A stretch of DNA of 64,000 nucleotides from Photorhabdus laumondii subsp. laumondii. Its GTDB lineage: Bacteria; Pseudomonadota; Gammaproteobacteria; Enterobacterales; Enterobacteriaceae. Under the pieces are notes generated by a model. It saw only the letters and a list, made by a program, of their open reading frames with translations. It made no database searches and was not told where the DNA came from. Numbering within the stretch: the stretch's first letter is position 1; the number at the start of each line of letters is the position of its first letter. Of the stretch, positions 18,544-28,162 are shown piece after piece. The stretch is taken from the NCBI RefSeq assembly GCF_003343245.1, contig NZ_CP024901.1, forward strand, positions 2,418,001-2,482,000, read 5' to 3'. A program made the position numbers and the translations under genes.

Positions 18544-20046
18544 ATGTCGACACTTACAGCAGATATAGTTTCAGGAATAACGGTTTTAGAAGCGTGCCAA
18601 GTTGTTATCACAGTGACTTATTCAGGTGATGATGCTCATAAAGTAACGGAAACGACTGGCATAGTGCACAGTACCCCCAAAAATACCTATTTTGATAAAA
18701 TTCCTCGTATTTCAAGAGATGTTGAGAAAAATACCTGCACTGCGAAATTTGTTGTTACTGCTAATTCTGGCACTGGTGATTTTACCATAGAATTTTCAGT
18801 GGATAGGGCTACGGACCCCGATGCTAAATTAGAAATTGCATTTCATTCTATTGATAAAAATGGTTTTTCACATGCAGCATTTGAACCTATCATTATTGGT
18901 GATTCGCTGATAAAAGATTTATCTCCGGCAGCAGATAATGAGGAGCCTTCTGATTTTAATGGTAACCTCCTCGTTAATCTATATGCGCTGAGTAAAACAA
19001 ATGATCCATTACCCTATTTTCAAATTCCCCTGGTAACGGATAAATTAGTACGTATTTTTAGGTATGATAGGGAAAAAATTACGGAAGAAATATTTCCTTT
19101 TATTCAAGAACTGAATAATAATAAATACTATATTAATACAGATGATAAAGGTTTTGTTGCCTTAAAGATTTTTCCCAGTCAGGAGGAAGATGGGAACTAT
19201 GCAGTTAATATGTTCACTGAATTGCAGGGTTTTTCAAGGAAATCTTCATCAAATATTCTGTTTATTACAGAAGACATTGCTCCAGCGCTGGTGATGCCAG
19301 ATATAGAAGAGCTGGACGGTGATAGATTAACGCCATCAACAGGATATAGCAATACAGGTTTTCATGTGAGTATCCCGTTCTATGAAGGTGTTAAACCGAG
19401 AGATAGAATTTTCTTAATGATCAGAGAAGATAATGATGAAACGCCAAGTGCGTCCACTGTCATTACTGATCTGAGTCAGTTGGATATACCATCTATTTTA
19501 GTTCCATATGCCAGTATTCCAAATATTGGCAATAATGGGTTATACTATTACGTAGCTGATGTAATAGGAAACATAACTATGTCATCTGCCCTCTATTTTA
19601 ATTTAACGAGATCAACACCAAATATACCACCAGAGATTAAGCGTATATTAGCGAGACCTAGAATCTTTAATCATAAACGACAGAAGGAATTTAGTTGGCC
19701 AGGTAAGATTAGTTTTAAGTATATTTTAGGTGGAGGGTTGGATGCCCATATTGCTGTGGGTAAAAACAGTGGAATAGAGGTAAATCATGTCATTAATGTA
19801 CGTATTTACGTTAATGGTATTATCAATGATAATCCATCTTCGAAAATTTATTCTATTGATCCTCATACGGTAACTGCCGACGAAGTGGCGGCAGGAGAGA
19901 CTATTATTCCACTTGGTCAGGCGTTTTTTACTAATATAGATTCATATGATGATGGTACGCCAGGCTTGGTTTATATCACTTACAGCGTAGGCAAAAACGA
20001 ATCTAAGATTTGGTTTGGACATATTGATACTGTTCCACCTAGGTAA
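18544..20046 (+). CDS. Tandem-family protein 1 (500 aa), unknown function
   Basis: I do not recognise a named family. The protein has no signal peptide or membrane helix. The N-terminal ~260 residues (LTADIVSGITVLEACQVVIT ... SSNILFITEDIAPAL) are specific to the family. Residues ~262-360 form an Ig-like module (FHVSIPFYEGVKPRDRIFLM ... PYASIPNIGNNGLYYYVAD). The rest forms a second module (GGGLDAHIAVG, INVRIYVNGI, DPHTVTADEV, VYITYSVG). I chose the ATG at 18544 because it gives 500 residues in copies 1-3 (506 in copy 4) and follows GAGG by six bases. Its place after the invasin suggests a linked surface or secreted role, but export is unproven. Confidence 0.75.
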   Translation: MSTLTADIVSGITVLEACQVVITVTYSGDDAHKVTETTGIVHSTPKNTYFDKIPRISRDVEKNTCTAKFVVTANSGTGDFTIEFSVDRATDPDAKLEIAFHSIDKNGFSHAAFEPIIIGDSLIKDLSPAADNEEPSDFNGNLLVNLYALSKTNDPLPYFQIPLVTDKLVRIFRYDREKITEEIFPFIQELNNNKYYINTDDKGFVALKIFPSQEEDGNYAVNMFTELQGFSRKSSSNILFITEDIAPALVMPDIEELDGDRLTPSTGYSNTGFHVSIPFYEGVKPRDRIFLMIREDNDETPSASTVITDLSQLDIPSILVPYASIPNIGNNGLYYYVADVIGNITMSSALYFNLTRSTPNIPPEIKRILARPRIFNHKRQKEFSWPGKISFKYILGGGLDAHIAVGKNSGIEVNHVINVRIYVNGIINDNPSSKIYSIDPHTVTADEVAAGETIIPLGQAFFTNIDSYDDGTPGLVYITYSVGKNESKIWFGHIDTVPPR

Positions 20047-20222
20047 TAAATTTAACTGATTGAGCTTTTATCTGTTTGTTGGAAAATGCTCACGCATTTT
20101 CCACTTTTCTGAACATATTTCTTATTGATGAACTGGCGATTCTTCATTACCAAGCTATAATATTTTATTAAGCGTTGTCATTTTACTTTCAACCAATGAA
20201 TCACGGAGTTAATGGTGGCAGT

Positions 20223-20375
20223 ATGAATAATGGTCAATATGGCGAAAAGTGATTTAACAATTATCGTAGTTTTAGCCCCAGATATATTGTGACTATATAG
20301 TATATACTTGGATATAAAGCTTATGTTATGAGTAGTGGGTTTATTGCTATTACATTAATAGCTAAAATGAATACT
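20223..20375 (+). pseudogene. Remnant of the 228-aa gene plus invasin-like fragment
   Basis: Starting at an ATG, the DNA follows the beginning of 26040-26726 (ATGAATAA.GG, GTGATTTAAC.ATTA, ATATTGTGACT.TAT) with stops and deletions. Then 20330-20375 resembles invasin codons for GGFVAVMVTAKVND (17012-17058). So copy 1 once had the same downstream neighbour as copy 4. Confidence 0.6.
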
Positions 20376-20475
20376 TATTTGTGTAACAAACAGGAAGGAG
20401 GTAATAGGATAATAAATAGTAAGTATCGTTGTATAAACGCATTATTTTGACAGAAAATTAAGTGTTTGTTACTTA

Positions 20476-20602
20476 TATACCCTATGGATTTCAGGATGCA
20501 TCGTGGCGGCAAGGGAGTGAATCCCCGGGAGCATAGCAAACTATGTGACCGGGGTGAGCGAGAGCAGCCAACAAAGAAGCAACTTGAAAGATAACGGGTA
20601 TA
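20476..20602 (+). repeat. ERIC repeat inserted in the leader of tandem copy 2
   Basis: 127 bp. It splits the leader that is continuous in copies 1, 3 and 4 (TTACT.ATTG.TGTTTAAC), leaving TA at both junctions. It ends 28 bp before the start codon. Confidence 0.96.
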
Positions 20603-20630
20603 GGCGTTTAACTTTAATATGAGGTTTAAT

Positions 20631-22133
20631 ATGTCAATACTTACAACAGATATCGTTTCAGGAATAACGGTTTTAGAAGCGTGCCCGGTTGTCATTACTG
20701 TGACTTATTCAGGTGATGATACACATAAAGTAACGGAAACGACTGACATAATGTACAGTCACCCAAAAAATACCCGTTTTGATAAGACCCCTCGTATTTT
20801 AAGAGATGTCGAGAATAATACCTGTACTGCAAAATTTGTTGTTACTGCTGGTTCTGACGCTGGTGATTTCATCATAACATTTTCAATGGATAAGGCTACG
20901 GACCCCGATGCTGAATTGGGGATTGCATTTCATTCTATTGATAAAAATGATTTTTCACATGCAGCGTTTGAACCTATCATTATTGGCGATTCGTTGATAA
21001 AAGACTTATCTCCGGTAGCTGATGATGAACGACCTTCTGAATTTAATGGCAGCTTGCTTATTAATATCTATGCGTTGAGTAAAACAAATGAGCCGTTACC
21101 CTATTTTCAAATCCCTCTGGTAATTGATAATTTAGTACGTATTTTTGGGTATGATGGAGAAAACATTACGGAAGAAATATTGCCTTTTATTAAAGAAATC
21201 AATAATAATAAATACTATATTAATACGGATGATAAAGGTTTTGTTGCTTTAAGGGTTTTCCCTCGTAAGGAGAAGATTGGTAATTATACCGTTGATATGT
21301 TCATAGAATTGCCGGGTTTTTTAAAGAACGCTTCATCAAATATTCTTTTCATTATAGAAGACACTGCTCCAGCGCTTCCTGCGCCAGACATTGAAGAGCT
21401 GGATGGAAATAGATTAACGCCATCAGTAGGAAATAGTAGCACGGGGTTTCATGTGAGTATCCCATTTTATAAAGGTGCTAAACCGAGAGATAGGATTTTT
21501 TTAGTAATTAGAGAAGATAATGACGAAACGCTAGGTGCGTCTACTGTCATTACTGATCTGTATCAGTTGAATAATCCATTTATTTTAGTTCCATATGCCA
21601 GCGTTCCAAATATTGGCGACAATGAATTATGTTATTATGTGGCTGATGTAGTGGGAAATGTAGCTATGTCTTCTGCTCTCTATTTTAATTTAACAGGGTC
21701 AGTACCGAATGAACCACCAGAAGTTAAGCGGACATTAGCAGTACCCAGAATCTTTGCTCATAAACAGCAGTTAGAATTTGAACAGTCAGGTAGGATCAAT
21801 CTTGAAAATATTTTAGGAGGAGGGTTGAATGCCCATATTGCTGTGGGTCAAAACAATGGAATAGATGTGGATAGTGTTATTAATGTACGTATTTACGTTA
21901 ATGGTATTGTAAATGATAACCCATCCTCACGACTTTATTCTCTTGATCCTCATACGGTAACTGCCGATGAAGTGGCTGCTGGAGAAACTATTATTCAGCT
22001 TGGCCAGGCTCCTTTTACTAAGGTAGGTTCGTATTGTGATGGTACACCAGGCTCAGTTTATATCACTTATAGTGTAGACACGAAGGAGTCTGAGATTTGG
22101 AGTGGGCACATTAATACTGCTCCAGTAGGATAA
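20631..22133 (+). CDS. Tandem-family protein 2 (500 aa), unknown function
   Basis: Second intact copy, colinear with copy 1 over the full length and differing at scattered residues. The segment LGIAFHSIDKNDFSHAAFEP and both C-terminal modules are conserved. The most variable stretches are around residues 215-235 (RVFPRKEKIGNYTVDMF) and the final ~15 residues. The frame is intact, with ATG at 20631 after GAGG. An ERIC copy now separates it from the conserved GGAAGGAGG block, so its promoter or leader may have changed. Confidence 0.75.
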   Translation: MSILTTDIVSGITVLEACPVVITVTYSGDDTHKVTETTDIMYSHPKNTRFDKTPRILRDVENNTCTAKFVVTAGSDAGDFIITFSMDKATDPDAELGIAFHSIDKNDFSHAAFEPIIIGDSLIKDLSPVADDERPSEFNGSLLINIYALSKTNEPLPYFQIPLVIDNLVRIFGYDGENITEEILPFIKEINNNKYYINTDDKGFVALRVFPRKEKIGNYTVDMFIELPGFLKNASSNILFIIEDTAPALPAPDIEELDGNRLTPSVGNSSTGFHVSIPFYKGAKPRDRIFLVIREDNDETLGASTVITDLYQLNNPFILVPYASVPNIGDNELCYYVADVVGNVAMSSALYFNLTGSVPNEPPEVKRTLAVPRIFAHKQQLEFEQSGRINLENILGGGLNAHIAVGQNNGIDVDSVINVRIYVNGIVNDNPSSRLYSLDPHTVTADEVAAGETIIQLGQAPFTKVGSYCDGTPGSVYITYSVDTKESEIWSGHINTAPVG

Positions 22134-22310
22134 TAAATTTAACTGATTGAGCTTTTACCTGTTTATGGAAAATGCATAAGCATTTTCCATTTTCCCGGAC
22201 ATGTTGCTTATTTTGTGAATTGGCGATTTTTTCATTACCGAGATACAATATTTAATTGAGTGTTGTCCTTTTATTTTAAACCAAGGAATCATGGCACTAA
22301 TGATGATAGT

Positions 22311-22372
22311 ATGAATAATGGCAAACAGGGTGAGAAGTAATTTTACAGTTATCCTAATCTTGACCAAAAAAT
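22311..22372 (+). pseudogene. Short remnant of the 228-aa gene after copy 2
   Basis: ATGAATAATGGCAAACAGGG onward, then a TAA and ATCCTAATCTTGACC, matching the first ~40 codons of 26040-26726 with deletions. It is followed by the AAACAGGAAGGAGGTAATAG block common to the family. Confidence 0.55.
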
Positions 22373-22515
22373 AACGGATGAAGTAAATAATTTATTTTTG
22401 TAACAAACAGGAAGGAGGTAATAGACAGTAAGCATCGTGGTGTAAACGCATTATTTTGGTAAGAAGATTAGACGTTTGTTACTTATTGATGTTTAACTTT
22501 AATATGAGGTTTAAT

Positions 22516-24018
22516 ATGTCGATACTTACAGCAGATATCGTTTCAGGAATAACGGTTTTAGAAGAGTGCCCGGTTGTTATTACGGTGACTTATTCAGGTG
22601 ATGAGTCTCATAAAGTAACGGAAACGACGGATATAGTGTACAGTGACCAGAAAGATGTCAGTTTTGATGAAACCCCTCGTATTTCAAGGGATGTCAAGAA
22701 TAATATCTGCACTGCAAAATTTGTTGTTACTGCTCATTCTGTCGCCAATGATTTCACCATAATATTTTCAATGGATAAGACTACGGACCCCGATGCTAAA
22801 TTAGAGATAGCATTTCATCCTATTGATAAAAATGGTTTTTCACATGCAGCGTTTGAACCTATGATTATTGGCGATTCGTTGGTAAAAGACTTATCTCCGG
22901 TAGCGGATGATGAGCAACCTTCTGAGTTTAACGGCAGCCTCATTGTTAATATCTATGCGCTGAATAAAACAGATGATCCGTTGCCTTATTTTCAAATTCC
23001 CTTGGTAACTGATAGGATGGTACGTATTTTTGGTTATGAGGAAGGACAACTTACGGAAGAAATATTTCCTTTTATTCAAGAACTCAATAATAGTAAATAC
23101 TATATTAATACGAATAGTGAAGGTTTTGCTGCCTTAAGAGCTTTCCCTAGCAAGGGAGAGGGGGGTAACTATACAGTCAATATGTTTACAGAGTTGCAGG
23201 GTTTTTCAAGGAAATCTTCGTCAAATATTCTGTTTATTACAGAAGATATTGCTCCAACCCTTGTGATGCCAGATATTAAAGAGTTAGATGGCGATAGATT
23301 AATACCATCAGTGGGAAATAGTAGCACGGGTTTTCATGTGAGTATCCCATTTTATGAAGGTGCTAAACCGAAAGATAGAATCTTCTTAATGATCAGGGAA
23401 GATAATGATGAAATACAAAGTACATCTACTGTCATTACTGATCTGAATCAGTTGGATAGTCCGTTTATTTCAGCTCCATATGCCAGTATTCCAAATATTG
23501 GCGATAATGAGTTATACTATTATGTGGCTGATACAATGGGAAACGTAGCTATATCATCTTCCCTCTATTTTTATTTAACGAAGTCAGTACCGAATCAACC
23601 GCCAGAGATTAGGCGTACATTAGCGGCAGCTAGAATTTTTACTCATAAAGATCAGAGCGAACTTAAACAGCGAGGTAAGATCAATCTTGTAAAAATTTTA
23701 GGGGGAGGGCTGGATGCGCGTATTGCTGTGGGTAAAAAAAATGGAATAGATGTGGATAGTATTATCAATGTACGTATTTACGTTAATGGTATTGTCAATC
23801 ATAGCCCATCTTCAAAAATTTATTCTCTTGAACCTCATACGGTAACTGCCGAAGAAGTGGCGGCAGGAGAGGCTATTATTCTGCTTGGTCAGGCACCTTT
23901 TACCGGTGTGGACTCGTATGATGATGGACCAGGATTAGTTTATGTCACTTATAGTGTAAATATAAAGAACTCCAAGATTTGGTTTGGACGCATTGATACG
24001 GTTCCCCCCGGACAATAA
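22516..24018 (+). CDS. Tandem-family protein 3 (500 aa), unknown function
   Basis: Third intact copy. The ATG at 22516 is again preceded by GAGG; the ORF runs open further upstream (to 22456) but that stretch is not open in copies 1 and 2. Regions identical to copy 1 (FTELQGFSRKSSSNILFITE) beside regions identical to copy 2 (PSVGNSSTGFHVSIPFY) show that copies have exchanged segments. No catalytic motif is visible. Few cysteines and no export signal. Confidence 0.75.
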   Translation: MSILTADIVSGITVLEECPVVITVTYSGDESHKVTETTDIVYSDQKDVSFDETPRISRDVKNNICTAKFVVTAHSVANDFTIIFSMDKTTDPDAKLEIAFHPIDKNGFSHAAFEPMIIGDSLVKDLSPVADDEQPSEFNGSLIVNIYALNKTDDPLPYFQIPLVTDRMVRIFGYEEGQLTEEIFPFIQELNNSKYYINTNSEGFAALRAFPSKGEGGNYTVNMFTELQGFSRKSSSNILFITEDIAPTLVMPDIKELDGDRLIPSVGNSSTGFHVSIPFYEGAKPKDRIFLMIREDNDEIQSTSTVITDLNQLDSPFISAPYASIPNIGDNELYYYVADTMGNVAISSSLYFYLTKSVPNQPPEIRRTLAAARIFTHKDQSELKQRGKINLVKILGGGLDARIAVGKKNGIDVDSIINVRIYVNGIVNHSPSSKIYSLEPHTVTAEEVAAGEAIILLGQAPFTGVDSYDDGPGLVYVTYSVNIKNSKIWFGRIDTVPPGQ

Positions 24019-24161
24019 ATTTAACTGATTGAGATTTTACCCGTTTATGGAAAATGCGTAAGCGTTTTCCATTTCCCCGGACATGTTTCTTATTTGTAAA
24101 CTAGCGATTTTTTATTGTGGGTTATTTTCAACCAATGAATCATGGAGTTAATGGTGACAGT

Positions 24162-24300
24162 ATGAATAATAGCAAACATGGTGAAAAGTGATTTAACGAT
24201 TACCATTGTCTTAATCATATAAAAATTATGGTTATGTTGTCTGCTTGGATATAAAGCTTATGCTCTGAGTGATGGATTTATTGTTATTACATGACCGGCT
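24162..24300 (+). pseudogene. Remnant of the 228-aa gene plus invasin-like fragment after copy 3
   Basis: ATGAATAATAGCAAACATGG, then GTGATTTAACGATTACCATT, parallels the start of 26040-26726 with a frame-destroying deletion. The stretch 24265-24310 again resembles the invasin GGFVAVMVTAKVN segment, here with a TGA. Confidence 0.6.
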
Positions 24301-24435
24301 AAAGTAAATAATTTATTTGTTGAGAAGTAGAAAGGAGGTAATAGGTAGTCGGCATCATTGTGGAAGTGTATTAATTTTGATAGAAAATTAGATGTTTTTT
24401 ACTTATTGATGTTTAACTTTAATATGAGATTGAAT

Positions 24436-25956
24436 ATGTCTACACTTACAGCAGATATCGTTTCAGGAATAACGATTTTAGAAGGGTGTCCAGTTGTTAT
24501 CACTGTGACTTATTCAGGTGATGAGGTTCATAAAGTAACGGAAGCGACTGATATAGTGTACAGTGACCAGCAAGATGTCAGTTTTGATGAGATTCCGCGT
24601 ATTTCAAGGGATGTCAAGAATAATATCTACACTGCAAAATTTGTTGTTTCTGCTTATTCTGATGCCAGTGATTTCACCATAATGTTTTCAATGGATAAAG
24701 CTACCGATCCTGATGCTAAATTAGAGATTGAGTTTCATTCTATTGGTAAAAATGATTTTTCATACGAAGGGTTTACCCCTATAATTATTGGCGATTCGTG
24801 GGTAAAAGATTTTTCTCCGGCAGAAGATAATTGGCGACCTTCACTATTTAATGACAGACTGCTTATTAATATTTATGCTTTGAATAAAAAAAATGATCCA
24901 CTTCCTTATTTTCAAATTCCTCTGGTAACGGATAAGCCAGTGCGTATTTTTGGTTATAATAGAGGGCAAATTAGGGAAGAAATATTGCCGTTTATTAGTG
25001 AAAAAGATAATTGTCAATATTATATTAATACAGATAGTAAAGGATTTATTGCCTTAATAGTTTTCCCTAAGAAATCTGAGGGTAACTATTCAGTGAATAT
25101 GTTGACAAAACTGCCATATCTTTTAAAAAGCGCTTCATCAAACATTTTGATGATTACCGAAGATATTGAGCCAACGCTTCCAGCGCCAGATATTGCAGAA
25201 CTGAATGGTAATAAATTAATGCCATCAGTAGGAAATAGCAATACAGATTTTCATGTGATTATTCCATTTTATGAAGGTGTTAGGCCGAGGGATAGAGTTT
25301 TTTTAATAATTAGAGAAGATGATGACGAAACGCAAGGTGCGTCTGCTGTCATTACTGATCTGAATCAGTTGGATATGTCATTTATTTCAGTTCCATATGC
25401 CAATATTCCAAATACTGGCAATAATGAGTTGTATTATTATGTGGCTGATGCAACTGGAAACGTCGCTGTATCATCTGCCCGCTATTTTAATTTAACGAAG
25501 CCAGTACTAAATGTACCACCAGAGATTAGGCGTATATTAGCGGTACCCAGAATTTTCAGTCATAAAGATCAGGTAGAATTTAGACAGTCAAGCAAGATTA
25601 ATCTTGCAAGTATTTTAGGAGGAGGGTTGGATGCTCATATTGCTGTGGGTGAAAAGAATGGGATAGAGATAAATAATGTCATTAATGTACGTATTTACGT
25701 TAATGGTATTATCAATGAGAATCCATTTTCAAAGATTTATTCTCTTGCACCTCATACGGTAACTGCCGACGTAATGGACGCTGGAGAAGCTATTATTCCA
25801 CTTGGTCGGGCGATTTTTACTAATGTAAATTCATATCGTGATGGTACGCCAGGCTGGGTTTATATCACTTATAGTGTAGGCATGGAGTGTAGTGAAAGTA
25901 CAAAGCACTCTAAGATTTGGTATGGACGCATTGATACGGTTCCCCCCGGACGATAA
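24436..25956 (+). CDS. Tandem-family protein 4 (506 aa), unknown function
   Basis: Last and most divergent intact copy: changes cluster at residues ~115-240 (YEGFTPIIIGDSWVKDFSPA, QYYINTDSKGFIALIVFPKK) and an insert CSESTKHS lies near the C-terminus. The same two C-terminal modules are present. It alone is followed by an intact 228-aa partner gene (84 bp downstream), so it probably keeps the ancestral arrangement. The start is chosen as in the other copies; an open frame extends to 24358. Confidence 0.75.
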   Translation: MSTLTADIVSGITILEGCPVVITVTYSGDEVHKVTEATDIVYSDQQDVSFDEIPRISRDVKNNIYTAKFVVSAYSDASDFTIMFSMDKATDPDAKLEIEFHSIGKNDFSYEGFTPIIIGDSWVKDFSPAEDNWRPSLFNDRLLINIYALNKKNDPLPYFQIPLVTDKPVRIFGYNRGQIREEILPFISEKDNCQYYINTDSKGFIALIVFPKKSEGNYSVNMLTKLPYLLKSASSNILMITEDIEPTLPAPDIAELNGNKLMPSVGNSNTDFHVIIPFYEGVRPRDRVFLIIREDDDETQGASAVITDLNQLDMSFISVPYANIPNTGNNELYYYVADATGNVAVSSARYFNLTKPVLNVPPEIRRILAVPRIFSHKDQVEFRQSSKINLASILGGGLDAHIAVGEKNGIEINNVINVRIYVNGIINENPFSKIYSLAPHTVTADVMDAGEAIIPLGRAIFTNVNSYRDGTPGWVYITYSVGMECSESTKHSKIWYGRIDTVPPGR

Positions 25957-26039
25957 ATTTAACTGATTGAGATTTAATATTTTATTAAGCGTTATTATTT
26001 TATTTTCGATTAATAAATCATGGAGTTAATGGTGACAAT

Positions 26040-26726
26040 ATGAATAACGGCATATCAAGTGTGATTATCACAGAAAACGCGGCGATGAGTGATTTAACCG
26101 ATTACCCTAATCTTAACCCTCAAAATATTGTGACTCTATATGGTTTGCCTGGGCATAAATTCTATGCTACGACATCTATCGGTGCTTTCATTGTAGACGA
26201 TAACATTAATCTAGATCAGATCATATTGACGTTAGATGAGACTGGAAAAGGACATTTTTATGTTCGTTCTCCGTTTGAACATAAAAATATTAAAAATAGC
26301 GAAGAATTTTCGGCTTTTGTGGTGATTGCCCCGCAAGAGGATATCAATAAAGTAATGTCTTTTCCGCTTACTTTTGGTAATTATCGTCAGTCTGATGAGG
26401 CTATAATATTTACCGCCTATAATTATACTACAGGCGCTCCGGCAGATGGCAAGACGCCTTGCTCGATATATCTTTTCATTGATCGTGAACATAATGATGA
26501 TATTAATCAAATCCGGATAAGAGTGAATAATAATGCCCTCATCGATGGTTATAATAAAGATTGGGCAGATATTCCATTAAAGGAGGATGGTAGTGCGACA
26601 GTGAATGTGATTAGCAACACAGTAGGTAAAGTTAATGTTTGGCTAACAGCGCCTGATTCAGATTCAGGCGATAAAGTCAATTTTGTTTTATCGTTCAGAC
26701 CGACTCCAATGGGAGGTGAAATATGA
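26040..26726 (+). CDS. Island protein B, 228 aa, unknown function
   Basis: No named family recognised. Along its whole length it is homologous to the C-terminal ~210 residues of the next gene: AMSDLTDYPNLNPQNIVTLYG with MVSNEYPRINPKNLAVVYG, and GAPADGKTPCSIYLFID with EVPADGVSVCSGYVIVD. The pattern of short beta-rich segments suggests one or two Ig-like domains. SD GGTGA lies six bases before the ATG. It overlaps the next gene by ATGA, so the two are translationally coupled. Decayed copies lie behind three of the four tandem-family genes. Confidence 0.7.
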   Translation: MNNGISSVIITENAAMSDLTDYPNLNPQNIVTLYGLPGHKFYATTSIGAFIVDDNINLDQIILTLDETGKGHFYVRSPFEHKNIKNSEEFSAFVVIAPQEDINKVMSFPLTFGNYRQSDEAIIFTAYNYTTGAPADGKTPCSIYLFIDREHNDDINQIRIRVNNNALIDGYNKDWADIPLKEDGSATVNVISNTVGKVNVWLTAPDSDSGDKVNFVLSFRPTPMGGEI

Positions 26727-28048
26727 TTACCAATAACGACAATACACCTATTTCTTTATCGTCGCCAGAATTGCCGCAAGCAGAACACGATGGCCTGATT
26801 GATGTTTCTGTTCAACAGAACCAAGATTTAATTATCAAAGTACCTTATCATGAGTGGCTAAGAATCGGGGATATGATCGTGGTAAATGTTGGGGGGATAT
26901 TTTCTCGGCCCTATTATATTCAGAATATTAATCTTGATTTTTTTACTGTAACTATTCCGTTCTCTGAAATACCGGATGGTTGCTATAATGTGACTTATAC
27001 ATCAGCCGATGATTTCGAGAATGAAAATTTCTCTAAACCGGCTGTTATTAAAATTATTAATTCCCCATCGATAAAATTATTACCATCCATTTATCCAGAT
27101 TCAACATCTGGCGTGATTCACTATTCATCTCTTGTACAACATAGTGGGTTAAATGTGCATATTAGTTATCAGCAGATGCAGAAAGGCGATAGCGTCATAT
27201 TCCACTGGCAAGGGCATAATTTTGACTATGATCCGATTGCGAGGGCGGCCTGGGATGCACAACCAATAACAGTCAGTGATGAGGATGTTAAGCAGGGTTA
27301 TGTTTCTTTAGTGGTGCCGGCGGAAAATGTGCTTTGTTTGGGTCAAGAGGGCGTGGGAACAGGGTATTATGAGGTTGGTAATAATAGTTCTGCTCCAGGT
27401 TCAGTGATATTGTCGCTAACGGATATGTCATCTGCCATGATATCAATTAGTGAAGGTGCGCCGATGGTATCTAATGAATATCCCAGAATAAACCCGAAAA
27501 ATTTAGCTGTGGTTTATGGGCCGCCAGGAAAGAGATTATCGGCCAGTGTTGAATCAGGCAGTATTGTTGAAGGGGGTGGTGCAAAATATCAGTTTTCCCC
27601 TAATAGTTTCGGGCTGGCTTATTTCCATTTGCAATCTGAGGTAGCGGGTAGTTTTCGTTGTACTGTTTCGGCGGAGGATGGTTCTATAACACCGGGTGTA
27701 AGTCAGGCAGTATTTAGTGAGTGGAGAGATGGAGGAAATATTATCAGTGCTTATGCATTTACCTCTGAAGTACCTGCTGATGGCGTGAGTGTTTGTAGTG
27801 GTTATGTTATTGTGGACCGTACTGTCTATTCCGGTAAAAGATTACTTGTTCGTACTGATGGCTCCGCGATAATTTCAGGTTATGGTGATAATGAAAGAGA
27901 GTTGCAGGTTGCGATTAGTAAAGATGGTTGTACAACTTTCCATATAACTAATACCAAAGCAGAAAAAAATAATGTGATAATAAGTTTACCCGATACTGAT
28001 AAGTCGATTCAATTTTCTATTAATTTTAAACACTTTCCTTTTGTTTAG
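26723..28048 (+). CDS. Island protein C, 441 aa: fusion of tandem-family and B modules
   Basis: Residues ~20-115 resemble the first Ig-like module of the 500-aa family (LIIKVPYHEWLRIGDMIVVN; TVTIPFSEIPDGCYNVTYTS). Residues ~120-235 resemble its second module (QPITVSDEDVKQGYVSLVVP against HTVTADEVAAGETIIPLGQ). Residues ~236-441 resemble protein B. It thus reads as the C-terminal half of a tandem-family protein fused to B, hinting that those two products act together. No signal peptide. Coupled to B by a 4-bp overlap. Confidence 0.7.
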   Translation: MITNNDNTPISLSSPELPQAEHDGLIDVSVQQNQDLIIKVPYHEWLRIGDMIVVNVGGIFSRPYYIQNINLDFFTVTIPFSEIPDGCYNVTYTSADDFENENFSKPAVIKIINSPSIKLLPSIYPDSTSGVIHYSSLVQHSGLNVHISYQQMQKGDSVIFHWQGHNFDYDPIARAAWDAQPITVSDEDVKQGYVSLVVPAENVLCLGQEGVGTGYYEVGNNSSAPGSVILSLTDMSSAMISISEGAPMVSNEYPRINPKNLAVVYGPPGKRLSASVESGSIVEGGGAKYQFSPNSFGLAYFHLQSEVAGSFRCTVSAEDGSITPGVSQAVFSEWRDGGNIISAYAFTSEVPADGVSVCSGYVIVDRTVYSGKRLLVRTDGSAIISGYGDNERELQVAISKDGCTTFHITNTKAEKNNVIISLPDTDKSIQFSINFKHFPFV

Positions 28049-28162
28049 CGTAAGGAATATTGTTAATTAGTATAATGTTATCAACTTGAAATTATTTTTT
28101 TAACTTTAAATCGATGATGACATATATAAATATACATGATAGTGATAAATTAGGAGAATGAA

